43,373 nucleotides of DNA from a virus. The stretch is from positions 1-43,373 of the IMG/VR virus record IMGVR_UViG_3300008459_000104; one strand, 5' to 3'. The notes under the pieces are model-generated. The model saw only the letters and a list, made by a program, of their open reading frames with translations. It searched no databases and was not told the DNA's origin. Within the stretch, counting starts at the first letter, position 1. Each line of letters opens with the position of its first letter. Positions 1 to 6,278 of this stretch are shown here, one piece after another. Made by a program: the position numbers and the translations under genes.

Positions 1-17
1 GGGGAAGATGTGAGAGA

Positions 18-39
18 GGGGAAGGGTAAGGGGGTGGGG
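18..39 (+). other. putative G-quadruplex motif
   Basis: Four G-runs occur in 22 bases: GGGG (18-21), GGG (24-26), GGGGG (30-34) and GGGG (36-39). The loops are AA, TAA and T. This fits the canonical G3+N1-7 pattern exactly. It lies in an otherwise A/T-rich genome, at the window edge and upstream of the plus-strand module. A role in replication, packaging or transcription is inference only. Confidence 0.6.
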
Positions 40-111
40 TAGGTATGTATTGTGTTTGTGGGATCATTAGAAGGGGAAGAAGGGAAGATATGGACATATT
101 AATAAAATACA

Positions 112-157
112 AAATAATAAGTATAAACACGTAGGAAATAATAAGTATAAACACGTA
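112..157 (+). repeat. 24-nt-period tandem direct repeat, two copies
   Basis: The 22-nt unit beginning AAATAATAAGTATAAACACG is perfectly repeated at 112-133 and 136-157, separated by GG. It sits between the G-rich left end and the first promoter-like box. Two identical A/T-rich copies next to a control region could be operator or iteron-like binding sites. Two copies without spacer diversity are not a CRISPR array. Confidence 0.75.
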
Positions 158-207
158 ATTTTGAAAAGTTTTTTATCTTTTATTAGGTTAATAATGTTTT
201 ACTGCGT

Positions 208-215
208 TATATTTG
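208..215 (+). promoter_or_regulatory. Bacteroidota-type -7 box (TATATTTG)
   Basis: TATATTTG matches the Bacteroidota -7 consensus TAnnTTTG and lies 33 nt upstream of the first plus-strand start at 249. I do not see a well-spaced TTTG -33 element, so only half of the promoter is supported. It would drive the first plus-strand genes. Confidence 0.45.
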
Positions 216-248
216 CACTCACAAAACAAAATAAATAAACCTTAAAAA

Positions 249-461
249 ATGTATAAAAACAAAAAATTAAAAGACGCAAAAAGTCAATTTATTCAGGTTT
301 CCTTAGATACTTGGAAGCATCCCAACGGATATACTATTAAACTAATTAGCGAATGTTTTTATGATTTAGTTGATAGCGAAGGGTTTTCCGTTTGGGATTT
401 TGAAACATTTGAGCATTGCATTATAGCTATGTTCGACCACATTAAAGACACAAAACAATAA
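249..461 (+). CDS. hypothetical early protein (70 aa)
   Basis: This is a small soluble protein that I do not recognise. It has a lysine-rich start (MYKNKKLK) and an acidic, aromatic middle (YDLVDSEGFSVWDFETFEHC). It is the first gene of the plus-strand module and follows the -7 box at 208-215. The start is preceded by the leader CCTTAAAAA that recurs before many plus-strand genes, which supports both the ORF and the start codon. No signal peptide or membrane segment is evident. Confidence 0.6.
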   Translation: MYKNKKLKDAKSQFIQVSLDTWKHPNGYTIKLISECFYDLVDSEGFSVWDFETFEHCIIAMFDHIKDTKQ

Positions 462-494
462 AATAAACTTTTTTAACCTTAAAAAATCAACACC

Positions 495-863
495 ATGAGC
501 AAAAAATTAATTTCTGACTACAAACACGTATCAAAAGTAACGGCAAAAGCACTAATTTATGAAGGCAAACCCGCGGGGCGAATTATTGCTAATTGGTCGG
601 ATAATCCGTCTGGTTCAGTATGTTCCGCCTCTGTTATTGTCTGGGGTGGTTCTTTAGGTCACCTAAAGAATGAAAAAACGGGAGTTACTTTTAATTATGC
701 AAATGTAGGCAAAGCGGGGGGATACGGATACGACAAATTAAGTCAAGCCGTGTGGCAATGTTTTGAAAACGTAGGTATTGAAACACTAAAGGTAAAACCA
801 GCCAACGGACTAACAAATGAAGAATTTGAAGCGTGGGGTTACGTTGTGGCGGATGTTTGTTAA
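495..863 (+). CDS. hypothetical early protein (122 aa)
   Basis: I do not recognise this family. The protein is soluble, begins MSKKLISDYKHVSKVTAKAL and has a Gly/Ala/Ser-rich middle (SGSVCSASVIVWGGSLGHL) and a short Gly-Tyr run (GKAGGYGYDKLSQAVWQ) that suggests a compact fold. The ATG follows the recurring leader CCTTAAAAAATCAAC plus ACCATG, the clearest example of the plus-module leader. The gene ends ahead of a G9 tract and T-run that may terminate transcription. Confidence 0.65.
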   Translation: MSKKLISDYKHVSKVTAKALIYEGKPAGRIIANWSDNPSGSVCSASVIVWGGSLGHLKNEKTGVTFNYANVGKAGGYGYDKLSQAVWQCFENVGIETLKVKPANGLTNEEFEAWGYVVADVC

Positions 864-871
864 TTATTCAC

Positions 872-911
872 GGGGGGGGGTATATACTACTTCTTCCCCT
901 TCTTTTTTTTA
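872..911 (+). terminator. possible intrinsic terminator with G9 tract
   Basis: A run of nine G (872-880) is followed about 15 nt later by TTCCCC and then TTCTTTTTTTT (to 910). The G-run can pair with TTCCCC using two G-U pairs, followed by a strong T-tract. The position directly after the gene ending at 863 fits a terminator. The stem is imperfect, and G9 is a typical place for sequencing or replication slippage, so confidence is modest. Confidence 0.4.
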
Positions 912-935
912 TTTAATCATCTAAAATCATAAAAC

Positions 936-1154
936 ATGAAAAAGTACAATTATTTTAAGGTAATTCAACAAAACTACGGGCAAGGGTGGGAAGATGTATC
1001 GTTTTACGATGCTAATAGTAACGGGACTACAAAAGATTATGCACTATTAAAGCATGATGTAAGGGAATACAGGACAATGAACTACCCTACCCGAATAATT
1101 TTCAGAAAAGAGAAAAACGGGGAAACAATACCCGCAAATTGCGAAACAATTTAA
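936..1154 (+). CDS. hypothetical early protein (72 aa)
   Basis: This is a small, Tyr- and Asn-rich soluble protein (MKKYNYFKVIQQNYGQGWED) with a basic middle (HDVREYRTMNYPTRIIFRKEK). I recognise no domain. It lies after the putative terminator at 872-911 and ahead of the lipoprotein gene at 1177, with 22 nt between them. The pattern YF-K-V-IQQNYGQGWEDVSFYD resembles small phage or plasmid proteins of unknown function, but this is only an impression. Confidence 0.6.
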   Translation: MKKYNYFKVIQQNYGQGWEDVSFYDANSNGTTKDYALLKHDVREYRTMNYPTRIIFRKEKNGETIPANCETI

Positions 1155-1176
1155 TAAACATTAAAAAATTAAAACC

Positions 1177-1380
1177 ATGTTAACACAAAAACAAATTGAA
1201 GAAAGGCAAAAAATCTATTTATCTGGTGGCTATTCATTCAAAAAATCTTTGTTGATTTTTACCCTCATTTCATTAGTTATTATGTTTTCTTCATGTAGTA
1301 GATATGTAAGGCAAAGTAATAACGGAGAGTGCGGGGCGTGGTATCCGAAAAAATGTAAAATAGGTACTAAAAATTGGTAA
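1177..1380 (+). CDS. small predicted lipoprotein (67 aa)
   Basis: A short charged N-terminus (to about residue 20) is followed by a hydrophobic helix (SLLIFTLISLVIMF) and the lipobox-like end FSSC at about residue 40. The mature peptide would be about 28 residues with two more Cys (GECGAWYPKKCK). The signal is longer than usual before the helix, so a later start is possible, although no ATG leader favours it. The ATG used follows ATTAAAAAATTAAAA plus CCATG, the plus-module leader. Phage lipoproteins often block receptors or lysis; that role is inferred here. A hairpin follows directly. Confidence 0.6.
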   Translation: MLTQKQIEERQKIYLSGGYSFKKSLLIFTLISLVIMFSSCSRYVRQSNNGECGAWYPKKCKIGTKNW

Positions 1381-1387
1381 TTAAGCG

Positions 1388-1414
1388 GGGAAGATATAAT
1401 ACTGATATCTTCCC
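1388..1414 (+). terminator. terminator-like hairpin built from two GGGAAG motifs
   Basis: There is a perfect 10-bp inverted repeat, GGGAAGATAT (1388-1397) and ATATCTTCCC (1405-1414), with the 7-nt loop AATACTG, followed by TATTTT. It begins 8 nt after the stop of the lipoprotein gene. Both arms contain the dispersed motif GGGAAG. An intrinsic terminator or processing hairpin is the natural reading. Confidence 0.65.
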
Positions 1415-1442
1415 TATTTTCAAACCTTAAAAAATCAAAGCC

Positions 1443-1679
1443 ATGAAAAAAAATAGCGAAATACAGATAATGCAAGAAAATAGCAGTATTAAAGTTAATT
1501 ATTTAGTAGATGATATTGAAATTGAAGGGAAAATAATAAAATACTCCTTTGATTATGAATTTCAGCCTTCTTGGTTTGCTGACAAAGAATCTGAAAATTA
1601 TTATAGCGAAAATTGGGAAGATATAGAAGAAGAAGTGATGAATCATTTTTACGATAATCAAGCGTTTAATCATCTTTAA
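1443..1679 (+). CDS. hypothetical acidic early protein (78 aa)
   Basis: This is a small acidic protein, rich in Glu, Asp and aromatic residues (EFQPSWFADKESENYYSENW), ending in an acidic helix (EDIEEEVMNHFYDNQ). I do not recognise it. The start follows the leader CCTTAAAAAATCAAA plus GCCATG, and the terminator-like hairpin lies just upstream. The charge could suit binding to a basic or nucleic-acid-binding partner, but nothing shows this directly. Confidence 0.6.
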   Translation: MKKNSEIQIMQENSSIKVNYLVDDIEIEGKIIKYSFDYEFQPSWFADKESENYYSENWEDIEEEVMNHFYDNQAFNHL

Positions 1680-1705
1680 TTTTACGCCACACTAAAAAAT
1701 CAACC

Positions 1706-1918
1706 ATGACAACACAACAAAAACAAATTGCCTTTATTAGATTAGTTCAGTCAATAGGGGAAGTATTAAGGGAAAACAAAGAAACGCAACGGGGAACGCT
1801 TTACTCCGCTTTATTAGGGCAAGGATGCAGTTTAGAGCAGTATGAGAAAATAGAAAATATCTTTATTGAATCCGGAAGAGTAAAGAAGGTAAATCATTTA
1901 CTTGTATGGCAAGATTGA
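1706..1918 (+). CDS. hypothetical early protein, possibly helical DNA-binding (70 aa)
   Basis: The sequence looks mostly helical (MTTQQKQIAFIRLVQSIGEV, then SALLGQGCSLEQYEKIENIF). The layout helix - LGQGCSLEQYEKIENIFIESGRV is reminiscent of small winged-helix-like phage proteins, but no defining motif is present. The ATG follows ACACTAAAAAATCAA plus CCATG, a version of the plus-module leader. Function is unknown. Confidence 0.6.
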   Translation: MTTQQKQIAFIRLVQSIGEVLRENKETQRGTLYSALLGQGCSLEQYEKIENIFIESGRVKKVNHLLVWQD

Positions 1919-1951
1919 AAAAATAATTAATAACCACTAAAATATAAAATT

Positions 1952-2671
1952 ATGCCTAATTGGTGCGACAACTTTGTAGAAATTACGGGGAATATCTCCA
2001 AACTGAAAAAAGATATATCAGCCATTGAAGGAGAGAGTAACTTTTTTTCCTCATTGGTAGGTAATGGCTATGTAATATTTGAAGGACACGATCATGTAAA
2101 GAACATTCCCTTGTATCAAGTAATTGGGAAAGTAAACGGATATGCAGGAGAATGGACAGAAAACAGGGAAGATGCAGAAAGGGAAATGAAGGAACTATAC
2201 GATAAGCATTGGTACGAAACGAATTGCGAATATTGGGGGACAAAGTGGGACATATCGGTAGAAGAGGCAGTAAATGATATACGGGATAATGAAGTTAATT
2301 TATCATTCTCATCAGCATGGAGTCCACCCATTAACTTTTGTATTTTATTATCGGGAAAATACGGGGTAGATATATGTATAACATATAGCGAAGGCGGATG
2401 CAATTTTGCGGGTAAAATAACAATAATAAACGGGGAAATAGTGGATGAAGAAGATTATACCTACATAGAAGGATTATATCATTTAAGTAATGAGCAATTT
2501 TGGTACGAAATGGAATATAGAATAGAACAGGCGATTGATGAAGAACAAACGGCTGATGAATTTATAGCAGATTTTCCATTCCTTGAAGAAACTTGTAAGG
2601 GTATAGCAATAAAAATGTATCAAGAAGAACAAGAAACAAGAAACAAAATAATAACTAATCTTAAAAACTAA
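1952..2671 (+). CDS. Api92-like ferredoxin-fold protein
   Basis: The N-terminus MPNWCDNFVEITGN is the signature of the phage/plasmid Api92-like family (YubB-type ferredoxin-like fold). The second hallmark, SAWSPPINFCILLS followed by SEGGCNFAGKI, lies at about residues 110-155 and matches the W-SPP ... E-G-x-FAG pattern of that family. The C-terminal 80 residues are acidic and helical (DEEQTADEFIADFPFLEETC). Members are common on phages and plasmids; their biochemical role is not established. The RadC-like gene follows 4 nt after its stop, so the two are probably co-transcribed. Confidence 0.7.
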   Translation: MPNWCDNFVEITGNISKLKKDISAIEGESNFFSSLVGNGYVIFEGHDHVKNIPLYQVIGKVNGYAGEWTENREDAEREMKELYDKHWYETNCEYWGTKWDISVEEAVNDIRDNEVNLSFSSAWSPPINFCILLSGKYGVDICITYSEGGCNFAGKITIINGEIVDEEDYTYIEGLYHLSNEQFWYEMEYRIEQAIDEEQTADEFIADFPFLEETCKGIAIKMYQEEQETRNKIITNLKN

Positions 2672-2675
2672 AAAC

Positions 2676-3122
2676 ATGAAACTTCCAGAAATAGAAATCT
2701 CCATAAAATACAAGGGGACAAAGAAAACCGAACTCAAAAAAGTAACTTCCAGCCGTGATGCCTACGAAGTATGCAAATTACTCTACAACGAAAATACGAT
2801 TGATTGGGTAGAGGAAATGTTACTAATATGCCTTAATAGAGCAAATAAAGTTATTGGATATTACAGGATAAGTAAAGGGGGGATATCCGGCACAATAGCA
2901 GACCCGAAGGTAATTTTTACAATAGCGTTAAATTGTGCGGGTACAACTTCCCTAATATTATCACATAACCACCCATCAGGAAATGAAAAACCTTCGGATG
3001 CAGATAGGGAGATAACTAATAAAATAAAGGATGCGGGGAAGTTATTAGATATTACTTTATTAGACCACATAATAGTAACAGAAGATAGTTATTATTCCTT
3101 CGCTGATGAAGGTAAATTGTAA
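2676..3122 (+). CDS. RadC-like JAMM/MPN-domain protein
   Basis: The JAMM metal site is intact: SHNHPSG (H97, H99), then PSDAD with D110, in the HxHPSGxxxPSxxD spacing of RadC. A candidate catalytic Glu is at 46-47. At 148 aa it lacks the helix-hairpin-helix half of full-length RadC (about 225 aa), as in many mobile-element copies. The fold is that of Zn-dependent isopeptidases/deamidases. The biochemical role of RadC is unsettled, and a DNA-repair label is not warranted. It follows the Api92-like gene by 4 nt. Confidence 0.85.
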   Translation: MKLPEIEISIKYKGTKKTELKKVTSSRDAYEVCKLLYNENTIDWVEEMLLICLNRANKVIGYYRISKGGISGTIADPKVIFTIALNCAGTTSLILSHNHPSGNEKPSDADREITNKIKDAGKLLDITLLDHIIVTEDSYYSFADEGKL

Positions 3123-3156
3123 ACCATTAAATTAAAAATCATAAAAAATAAAAAAA

Positions 3157-3432
3157 ATGACAAACTACTATTTTTATGTATCAAGAAAAGCGACTATATG
3201 GATAAAAGAAATCCATTCAATAAAAGCGGAAAATGAAGAACAAGCTATTGAAATGATGAAAAATGAATTTGAAAACGATAATGAAAGCACTTTTATTGAG
3301 CAAGAATTTGAATTTGACACAATAGAATATATGTACCCAGAAAGCAATCATTTGTACGCAACAAAAGAGCTTTATACAGATAATGGAGATGCAGAACTAA
3401 TTGCACACAATGGAACAAAAGAATATCAATAA
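3157..3432 (+). CDS. hypothetical acidic early protein (91 aa)
   Basis: This small, very acidic protein contains IKAENEEQAIEMMKNEFEND at about residues 22-41. A beta strand followed by 'A-x-N-E-E-x-A-I-x-x-(M/V)' is seen in DpnD/PcfM-like and related phage/plasmid peptides. That similarity is suggestive only. No membrane segment or catalytic motif is visible. The start follows an A-rich stretch without a Shine-Dalgarno sequence. Confidence 0.6.
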   Translation: MTNYYFYVSRKATIWIKEIHSIKAENEEQAIEMMKNEFENDNESTFIEQEFEFDTIEYMYPESNHLYATKELYTDNGDAELIAHNGTKEYQ

Positions 3433-3506
3433 TCTGAAGAAGAATTTGATTTAATCCCATTAAACTTATTTACTCCATAAATTAATAACCCATAAAATTT
3501 CAAGCC

Positions 3507-3650
3507 ATGAAAATTACAAGAAGATTATTAGTAGAAAAATTAAAAGAATTACTCGCAGATGAATTTGATAGTTCGCAATTAGTTTATGAAACTGACAAAG
3601 AATTATTCAATAGAATTTTTAATTTAATCCATAAAATCAAAAAATCCTAA
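3507..3650 (+). CDS. short hypothetical protein (47 aa)
   Basis: An ORF of 48 codons runs from the ATG at 3507 to TAA at 3648-3650. It reads MKITRRLLVEKLKELLADEF and continues through an acidic stretch to a basic end (IHKIKKS). It would form an amphipathic helical peptide. The ATG is preceded by ACCCATAAAATTTCA plus AGCCATG, resembling the recurrent plus-module leader, and the ORF fills an otherwise empty gap between its neighbours. Function is unknown. Confidence 0.5.
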   Translation: MKITRRLLVEKLKELLADEFDSSQLVYETDKELFNRIFNLIHKIKKS

Positions 3651-3691
3651 CCTCTGAAAAAAAATAGTTAAACTCATTAAAAACCCCAACC

Positions 3692-3922
3692 ATGAAAGTA
3701 AAATTTATGTACAACAGGCAAGAAAAAGACCTTTTTGCCTATTTTCCAGAATCAATACGTACCGGAGTGTTCGGTACTATGTTTGAATGTTATGGACAAG
3801 GCACTCATTCGGTATGCGATAAAGGATATATAGAAGAAAGCGGGGAAGTGGATGCAGAAAAATACAGACCTCTATTAAGCGAATTGATGCAGTTATATAA
3901 CAACGATATTCAAGTAATTTGA
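3692..3922 (+). CDS. hypothetical protein (76 aa)
   Basis: The opening MKVKFMYNRQEKDLFAYFPE, with the 'lysine-valine-lysine-phenylalanine ... FAYFPE' layout, resembles small proteins often found on Bacteroidota phages and plasmids, whose function is unknown. Cys residues occur in FECYGQGTHSVC. The start follows the leader CATTAAAAACCCCAA plus CCATG. A promoter begins about 8 nt after its stop, so it probably ends a transcription unit. Confidence 0.6.
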   Translation: MKVKFMYNRQEKDLFAYFPESIRTGVFGTMFECYGQGTHSVCDKGYIEESGEVDAEKYRPLLSELMQLYNNDIQVI

Positions 3923-3929
3923 AAAAAAT

Positions 3930-3959
3930 TTTGTAATTAGTTATAGATTATTATCTTTG
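3930..3959 (+). promoter_or_regulatory. Bacteroidota-type promoter
   Basis: TTTG (3930-3933) is separated by 18 nt from TATCTTTG (3952-3959). Both elements and their spacing fit the Bacteroidota primary sigma consensus TTTG / TAnnTTTG. The next start codon is at 3992, 33 nt downstream, so this promoter should drive the 192-aa protein and the ligase. Confidence 0.75.
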
Positions 3960-3991
3960 TAAAAATATTTTTCACACTAAATCAAAAAACC

Positions 3992-4570
3992 ATGCAAACA
4001 ACAACAAACCTTTTCACGTCAAAGGTAAAAGAATCAGCAACATCAAAGAAAACAGACAAGAAAATTTTTAAGTCAGAAACATTGGGTGATAAGATTTCCC
4101 GCCTAAATGAATTAAAAGCAAAAATAGACGCATTAACGGGAGAATTAAAGATGATTGAAGGAGATGTTAAGCAAACAGGGAAAACCCTATTTTTAAGCGA
4201 ATACAAGGCAAATAAGCGTACCCCAGAATCTTTTAAGATAGCGGATGAAGTAGGAAGTTCGGCATTATTTATTGTCGCTGATAAATATACTTCGGTAGAT
4301 GAAAATAAAGCTGAAATTTTAAGACAATACGACCTACTTAATGAGAATGTTACCTACAAATTTAACGGGGAATTAGTGGAGAAGTACGGGCAAGTATTAT
4401 CCGAAATGATATGCGGATGCGGATTAATTAGCGAAGAAGATAAAGGGAATTTAATTAGTGGGGAAAAGACGTATTCAGTACAAAAAGGAGCAATAGACCG
4501 CCTTATTCAGTATGATAATATGGAAGAAGTATTTGAACTAATTAACCCTATTTGTTCCCTTAAAAAATAA
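3992..4570 (+). CDS. hypothetical early protein with its own promoter (192 aa)
   Basis: I do not recognise this family. The N-terminal 40 residues are lysine-rich and polar (SKVKESATSKKTDKKIFKSE) and probably disordered. A helical, coiled-coil-like segment follows (DKISRLNELKAKIDALTGEL), then a mixed domain with a small Cys cluster (MICGCGLI, about residue 140). A good promoter lies at 3930-3959, and the ligase starts 7 nt after its stop, so the two genes form a unit. A nucleic-acid-related job is plausible from this company but is not shown by any motif. Confidence 0.7.
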   Translation: MQTTTNLFTSKVKESATSKKTDKKIFKSETLGDKISRLNELKAKIDALTGELKMIEGDVKQTGKTLFLSEYKANKRTPESFKIADEVGSSALFIVADKYTSVDENKAEILRQYDLLNENVTYKFNGELVEKYGQVLSEMICGCGLISEEDKGNLISGEKTYSVQKGAIDRLIQYDNMEEVFELINPICSLKK

Positions 4571-4576
4571 TCATCC

Positions 4577-5236
4577 ATGATAAAATATGAAAGTTACAAG
4601 TATTTATTCCCACCAAGACCAGAGGTAAAGATACCATCAACAGACCTTGATAAATTTGATAATGGGGAATATATTGCACAACCCAAGTACAATGGCTCAT
4701 GTTACCTTGTATTCACAAATGGGAAGGAAACCCGTGTATGCAATAGGCACAAGGAAGAAACGACATATAAAAACCCGTACATAGATTGGGATAAACTTGC
4801 CTTAACTAATGATTGGTACGTATACGCTGGGGAATATCTCAACAAGGGGAAGGCAGGGGAAAACGGGAGCAAGGAAACGGATAAATTTATTATCTGGGAT
4901 GTACTTGTATGGAAGGGAGATTATCTGACCGGAACGACTACCATTGACAGAATTTCCCTACTTGAAAACCATTTTCCATGCCATAGAGGAATGGTAAGGG
5001 GGGATAAGCTGGAGATGTATAAACACCTTTGTCAAACTGATATAAAGGGAATATACAAAGCCCCAACATACATGAATAACTTTCTCCCATTATACAGGGA
5101 ATTAGTGAAAACTGACTTGTATGAGGGATTGGTACTCAAAAAAGCAAATAGCAAACTTGCCTTCGGTTTTCAGCAAAAGAACAATACTGATTGGCAAATA
5201 AAATGTAGAAAAGAAACTAAAATTTATAACTTCTAA
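4577..5236 (+). CDS. RNA/DNA ligase-fold nucleotidyltransferase
   Basis: The covalent nucleotidyltransferase motifs appear in order: motif I KYNG at 37-40 (K37 the expected adenylated lysine; KxDG has become KYNG), a GEY at 85-87 (motif III), KFIIWDVL at about 103-110 (IIIa), YEGLVLK at 182-188 (IV) and WQIKCRK at 206-212 (V). At 219 aa it is essentially a bare adenylation domain, with no obvious OB or other appended domain. It could seal RNA or nicked DNA; the Asn in motif I and small size leave the substrate open. It is co-transcribed with the preceding gene. Confidence 0.75.
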   Translation: MIKYESYKYLFPPRPEVKIPSTDLDKFDNGEYIAQPKYNGSCYLVFTNGKETRVCNRHKEETTYKNPYIDWDKLALTNDWYVYAGEYLNKGKAGENGSKETDKFIIWDVLVWKGDYLTGTTTIDRISLLENHFPCHRGMVRGDKLEMYKHLCQTDIKGIYKAPTYMNNFLPLYRELVKTDLYEGLVLKKANSKLAFGFQQKNNTDWQIKCRKETKIYNF

Positions 5237-5254
5237 AAAACAAAAAATTAATTT

Positions 5255-5530
5255 ATGACATACAAAATTAAAATAGAACAAGGGGGTAATACCATTGAGG
5301 TAATTCTTGATGCTTATATTGAAAAAGATATGGGAATAGGGGCATACGAATATTGGGGATTTAGGGAATACGATAGTGGGTCTGGGGAATTATATGTATC
5401 ATCTATTGATTGGGATGCAACAATGTATAAAGAAGATGAGAATGTTTTGATAGAAAAGTACATTGATGATAATTGGGATGAGTTGAATAATAGAATCACA
5501 AAAGAAGTTAAATTATGCAAAGATTATTAA
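5255..5530 (+). CDS. hypothetical acidic protein (91 aa)
   Basis: This small acidic protein is rich in aromatic residues (YEYWGFREYDSGSGELYVSS) and predicted to be beta-rich followed by a helix. I do not recognise it. It follows the ligase by 18 nt, and its last 16 bases overlap the start of the next short ORF at 5515, which suggests translational coupling in one operon. Confidence 0.55.
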   Translation: MTYKIKIEQGGNTIEVILDAYIEKDMGIGAYEYWGFREYDSGSGELYVSSIDWDATMYKEDENVLIEKYIDDNWDELNNRITKEVKLCKDY

Positions 5531-5673
5531 GCCAAATAAAAGCATTGGAGATAGTTCTTCAATCGGGAAAATGTAAAAACCCATACGCATTGAAAAATAA
5601 GATAGCCAAACTTAAATCTTCCCTAATTATAGAGCAAAACAAAAAAATGTGGGAAGATTATTTATCAAAGTAA
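5515..5673 (+). CDS. short basic hypothetical protein (52 aa)
   Basis: This ORF of 53 codons starts at an ATG overlapping the end of the preceding gene. It reads MQRLLSQIKALEIVLQSGKC and continues KNPYALKNKIAKLKSS. It is lysine-rich and helical, with a C-terminal QNKKMWEDYLSK. The overlap with the previous gene and the next ORF 11 nt downstream fit a compact operon. Function is unknown. Confidence 0.5.
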   Translation: MQRLLSQIKALEIVLQSGKCKNPYALKNKIAKLKSSLIIEQNKKMWEDYLSK

Positions 5674-5683
5674 AATCAATAAC

Positions 5684-5827
5684 ATGGAAATTTTATTAAC
5701 GATTATTGCCATTTTAGGAATTACCGCCATAGCTGGTATGTTCTACTTCGTTCTACTCATAAGATATGAAGATAAAATTAATTACAAACACAAAAAATCT
5801 AAACGTCATGCTTTGCGAAAACTATAA
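5684..5827 (+). CDS. single-pass membrane peptide (47 aa)
   Basis: The product is MEILLTIIAILGITAIAGMF followed by YFVLLI, one clear transmembrane helix, then a basic cytoplasmic-type tail (YKHKKSKRHALRK). Its 3' end overlaps the next gene in another frame. A hydrophobic helix plus positive tail indicates inner-membrane insertion. Host takeover, exclusion or a lysis accessory role are all possible, and none is shown. Confidence 0.5.
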   Translation: MEILLTIIAILGITAIAGMFYFVLLIRYEDKINYKHKKSKRHALRKL

Positions 5828-6026
5828 TAACTTATCCCATTACGACAAAATGAAGTACATAGGGGAACTTCTCCATGCCTGTCAGTCCGATAACTATTTT
5901 TTTTCAATAGGGGAAAATATCATTCAGTCAGCCAAAGATAGCGGGCTATTTGAAGGAGTGATAATACTTCCCGAACAAACCAAAAGTTACAATGAAGCCA
6001 TTAAAGAAAATGGAGAAATACATTGA
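5766..6026 (+). CDS. hypothetical protein (86 aa, or 72 aa from 5808)
   Basis: I do not recognise this protein. The core is helical (NLSHYDKMKYIGELLHACQS) and ends in an amphipathic segment (QTKSYNEAIKENGEIH). The ATG at 5766 overlaps the membrane-peptide gene by 62 nt. The internal ATG at 5808 would reduce that to 20 nt and may be the real start. No leader of the type seen elsewhere decides between them. Confidence 0.5.
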   Translation: MKIKLITNTKNLNVMLCENYNNLSHYDKMKYIGELLHACQSDNYFFSIGENIIQSAKDSGLFEGVIILPEQTKSYNEAIKENGEIH

Positions 6027-6051
6027 GTTAATCATTTTTACCTTATCTTTG
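6023..6051 (+). promoter_or_regulatory. Bacteroidota-type promoter
   Basis: TTG (6023-6025) and TATCTTTG (6044-6051) are separated by 18 nt. The -7 box is identical to that of the promoter at 3952. The next start codons are at 6085 and 6279, so this promoter should drive the second part of the plus module (58-aa protein, lipoprotein and following genes). Confidence 0.65.
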
Positions 6052-6084
6052 TTAATCATTTTATTCACACTAAAAAACTAAAAA

Positions 6085-6261
6085 ATGGAATTTCAATTAG
6101 TATTATCAAACGAAAGAGCAGAGCCATTACTGATATCTGGCATAGCCGAAGTTGTTGAAAATCATTTATACTTCGTTATTGTCAAGGTAACTTTGGAAAC
6201 AGATGAAGATGCCATGAAATTATTTAATGCCGGAGCAGAGTTCGGATATAGCTTTTATTAA
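6085..6261 (+). CDS. short hypothetical protein (58 aa)
   Basis: An ORF of 59 codons runs from ATG 6085 to TAA 6259-6261, beginning MEFQLVLSNERAEPLLISGI. It is acidic and beta-rich, with a C-terminal EDAMKLFNAGAEFGYSFY. The start follows ACACTAAAAAACTAA, a form of the plus-module leader, and lies 34 nt after the promoter at 6023-6051, so it is very probably the first gene of that transcript. Function is unknown. Confidence 0.55.
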   Translation: MEFQLVLSNERAEPLLISGIAEVVENHLYFVIVKVTLETDEDAMKLFNAGAEFGYSFY

Positions 6262-6278
6262 ACCTTAAAAACAAAAAA

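Larger units (their letters stand above)
1..248. other. left-end non-coding region
   Basis: No plausible gene lies in these 248 bases. The first 90 are strikingly G/purine-rich for an AT-rich genome and hold four copies of the dispersed motif GGGAAG (starting at 2, 19, 74 and 82). A potential G-quadruplex, a 24-nt tandem repeat and a -10-like box follow and are listed separately. If the molecule is circular, the rightmost minus-strand gene starts just across the junction, so this would be the shared divergent control region of both modules. An origin or packaging role is possible but unproven. Confidence 0.6.

Noticed and set aside
112-157. CRISPR array
   Set aside because: Only two copies with a 2-nt gap and no spacers; it is a simple tandem repeat.
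6010-6081. 23-codon ORF MEKYIELIIFTLSLLIILFT, a possible membrane peptide
   Set aside because: It coincides with the promoter at 6023-6051, has no leader, and its conservation cannot be judged from this sequence.
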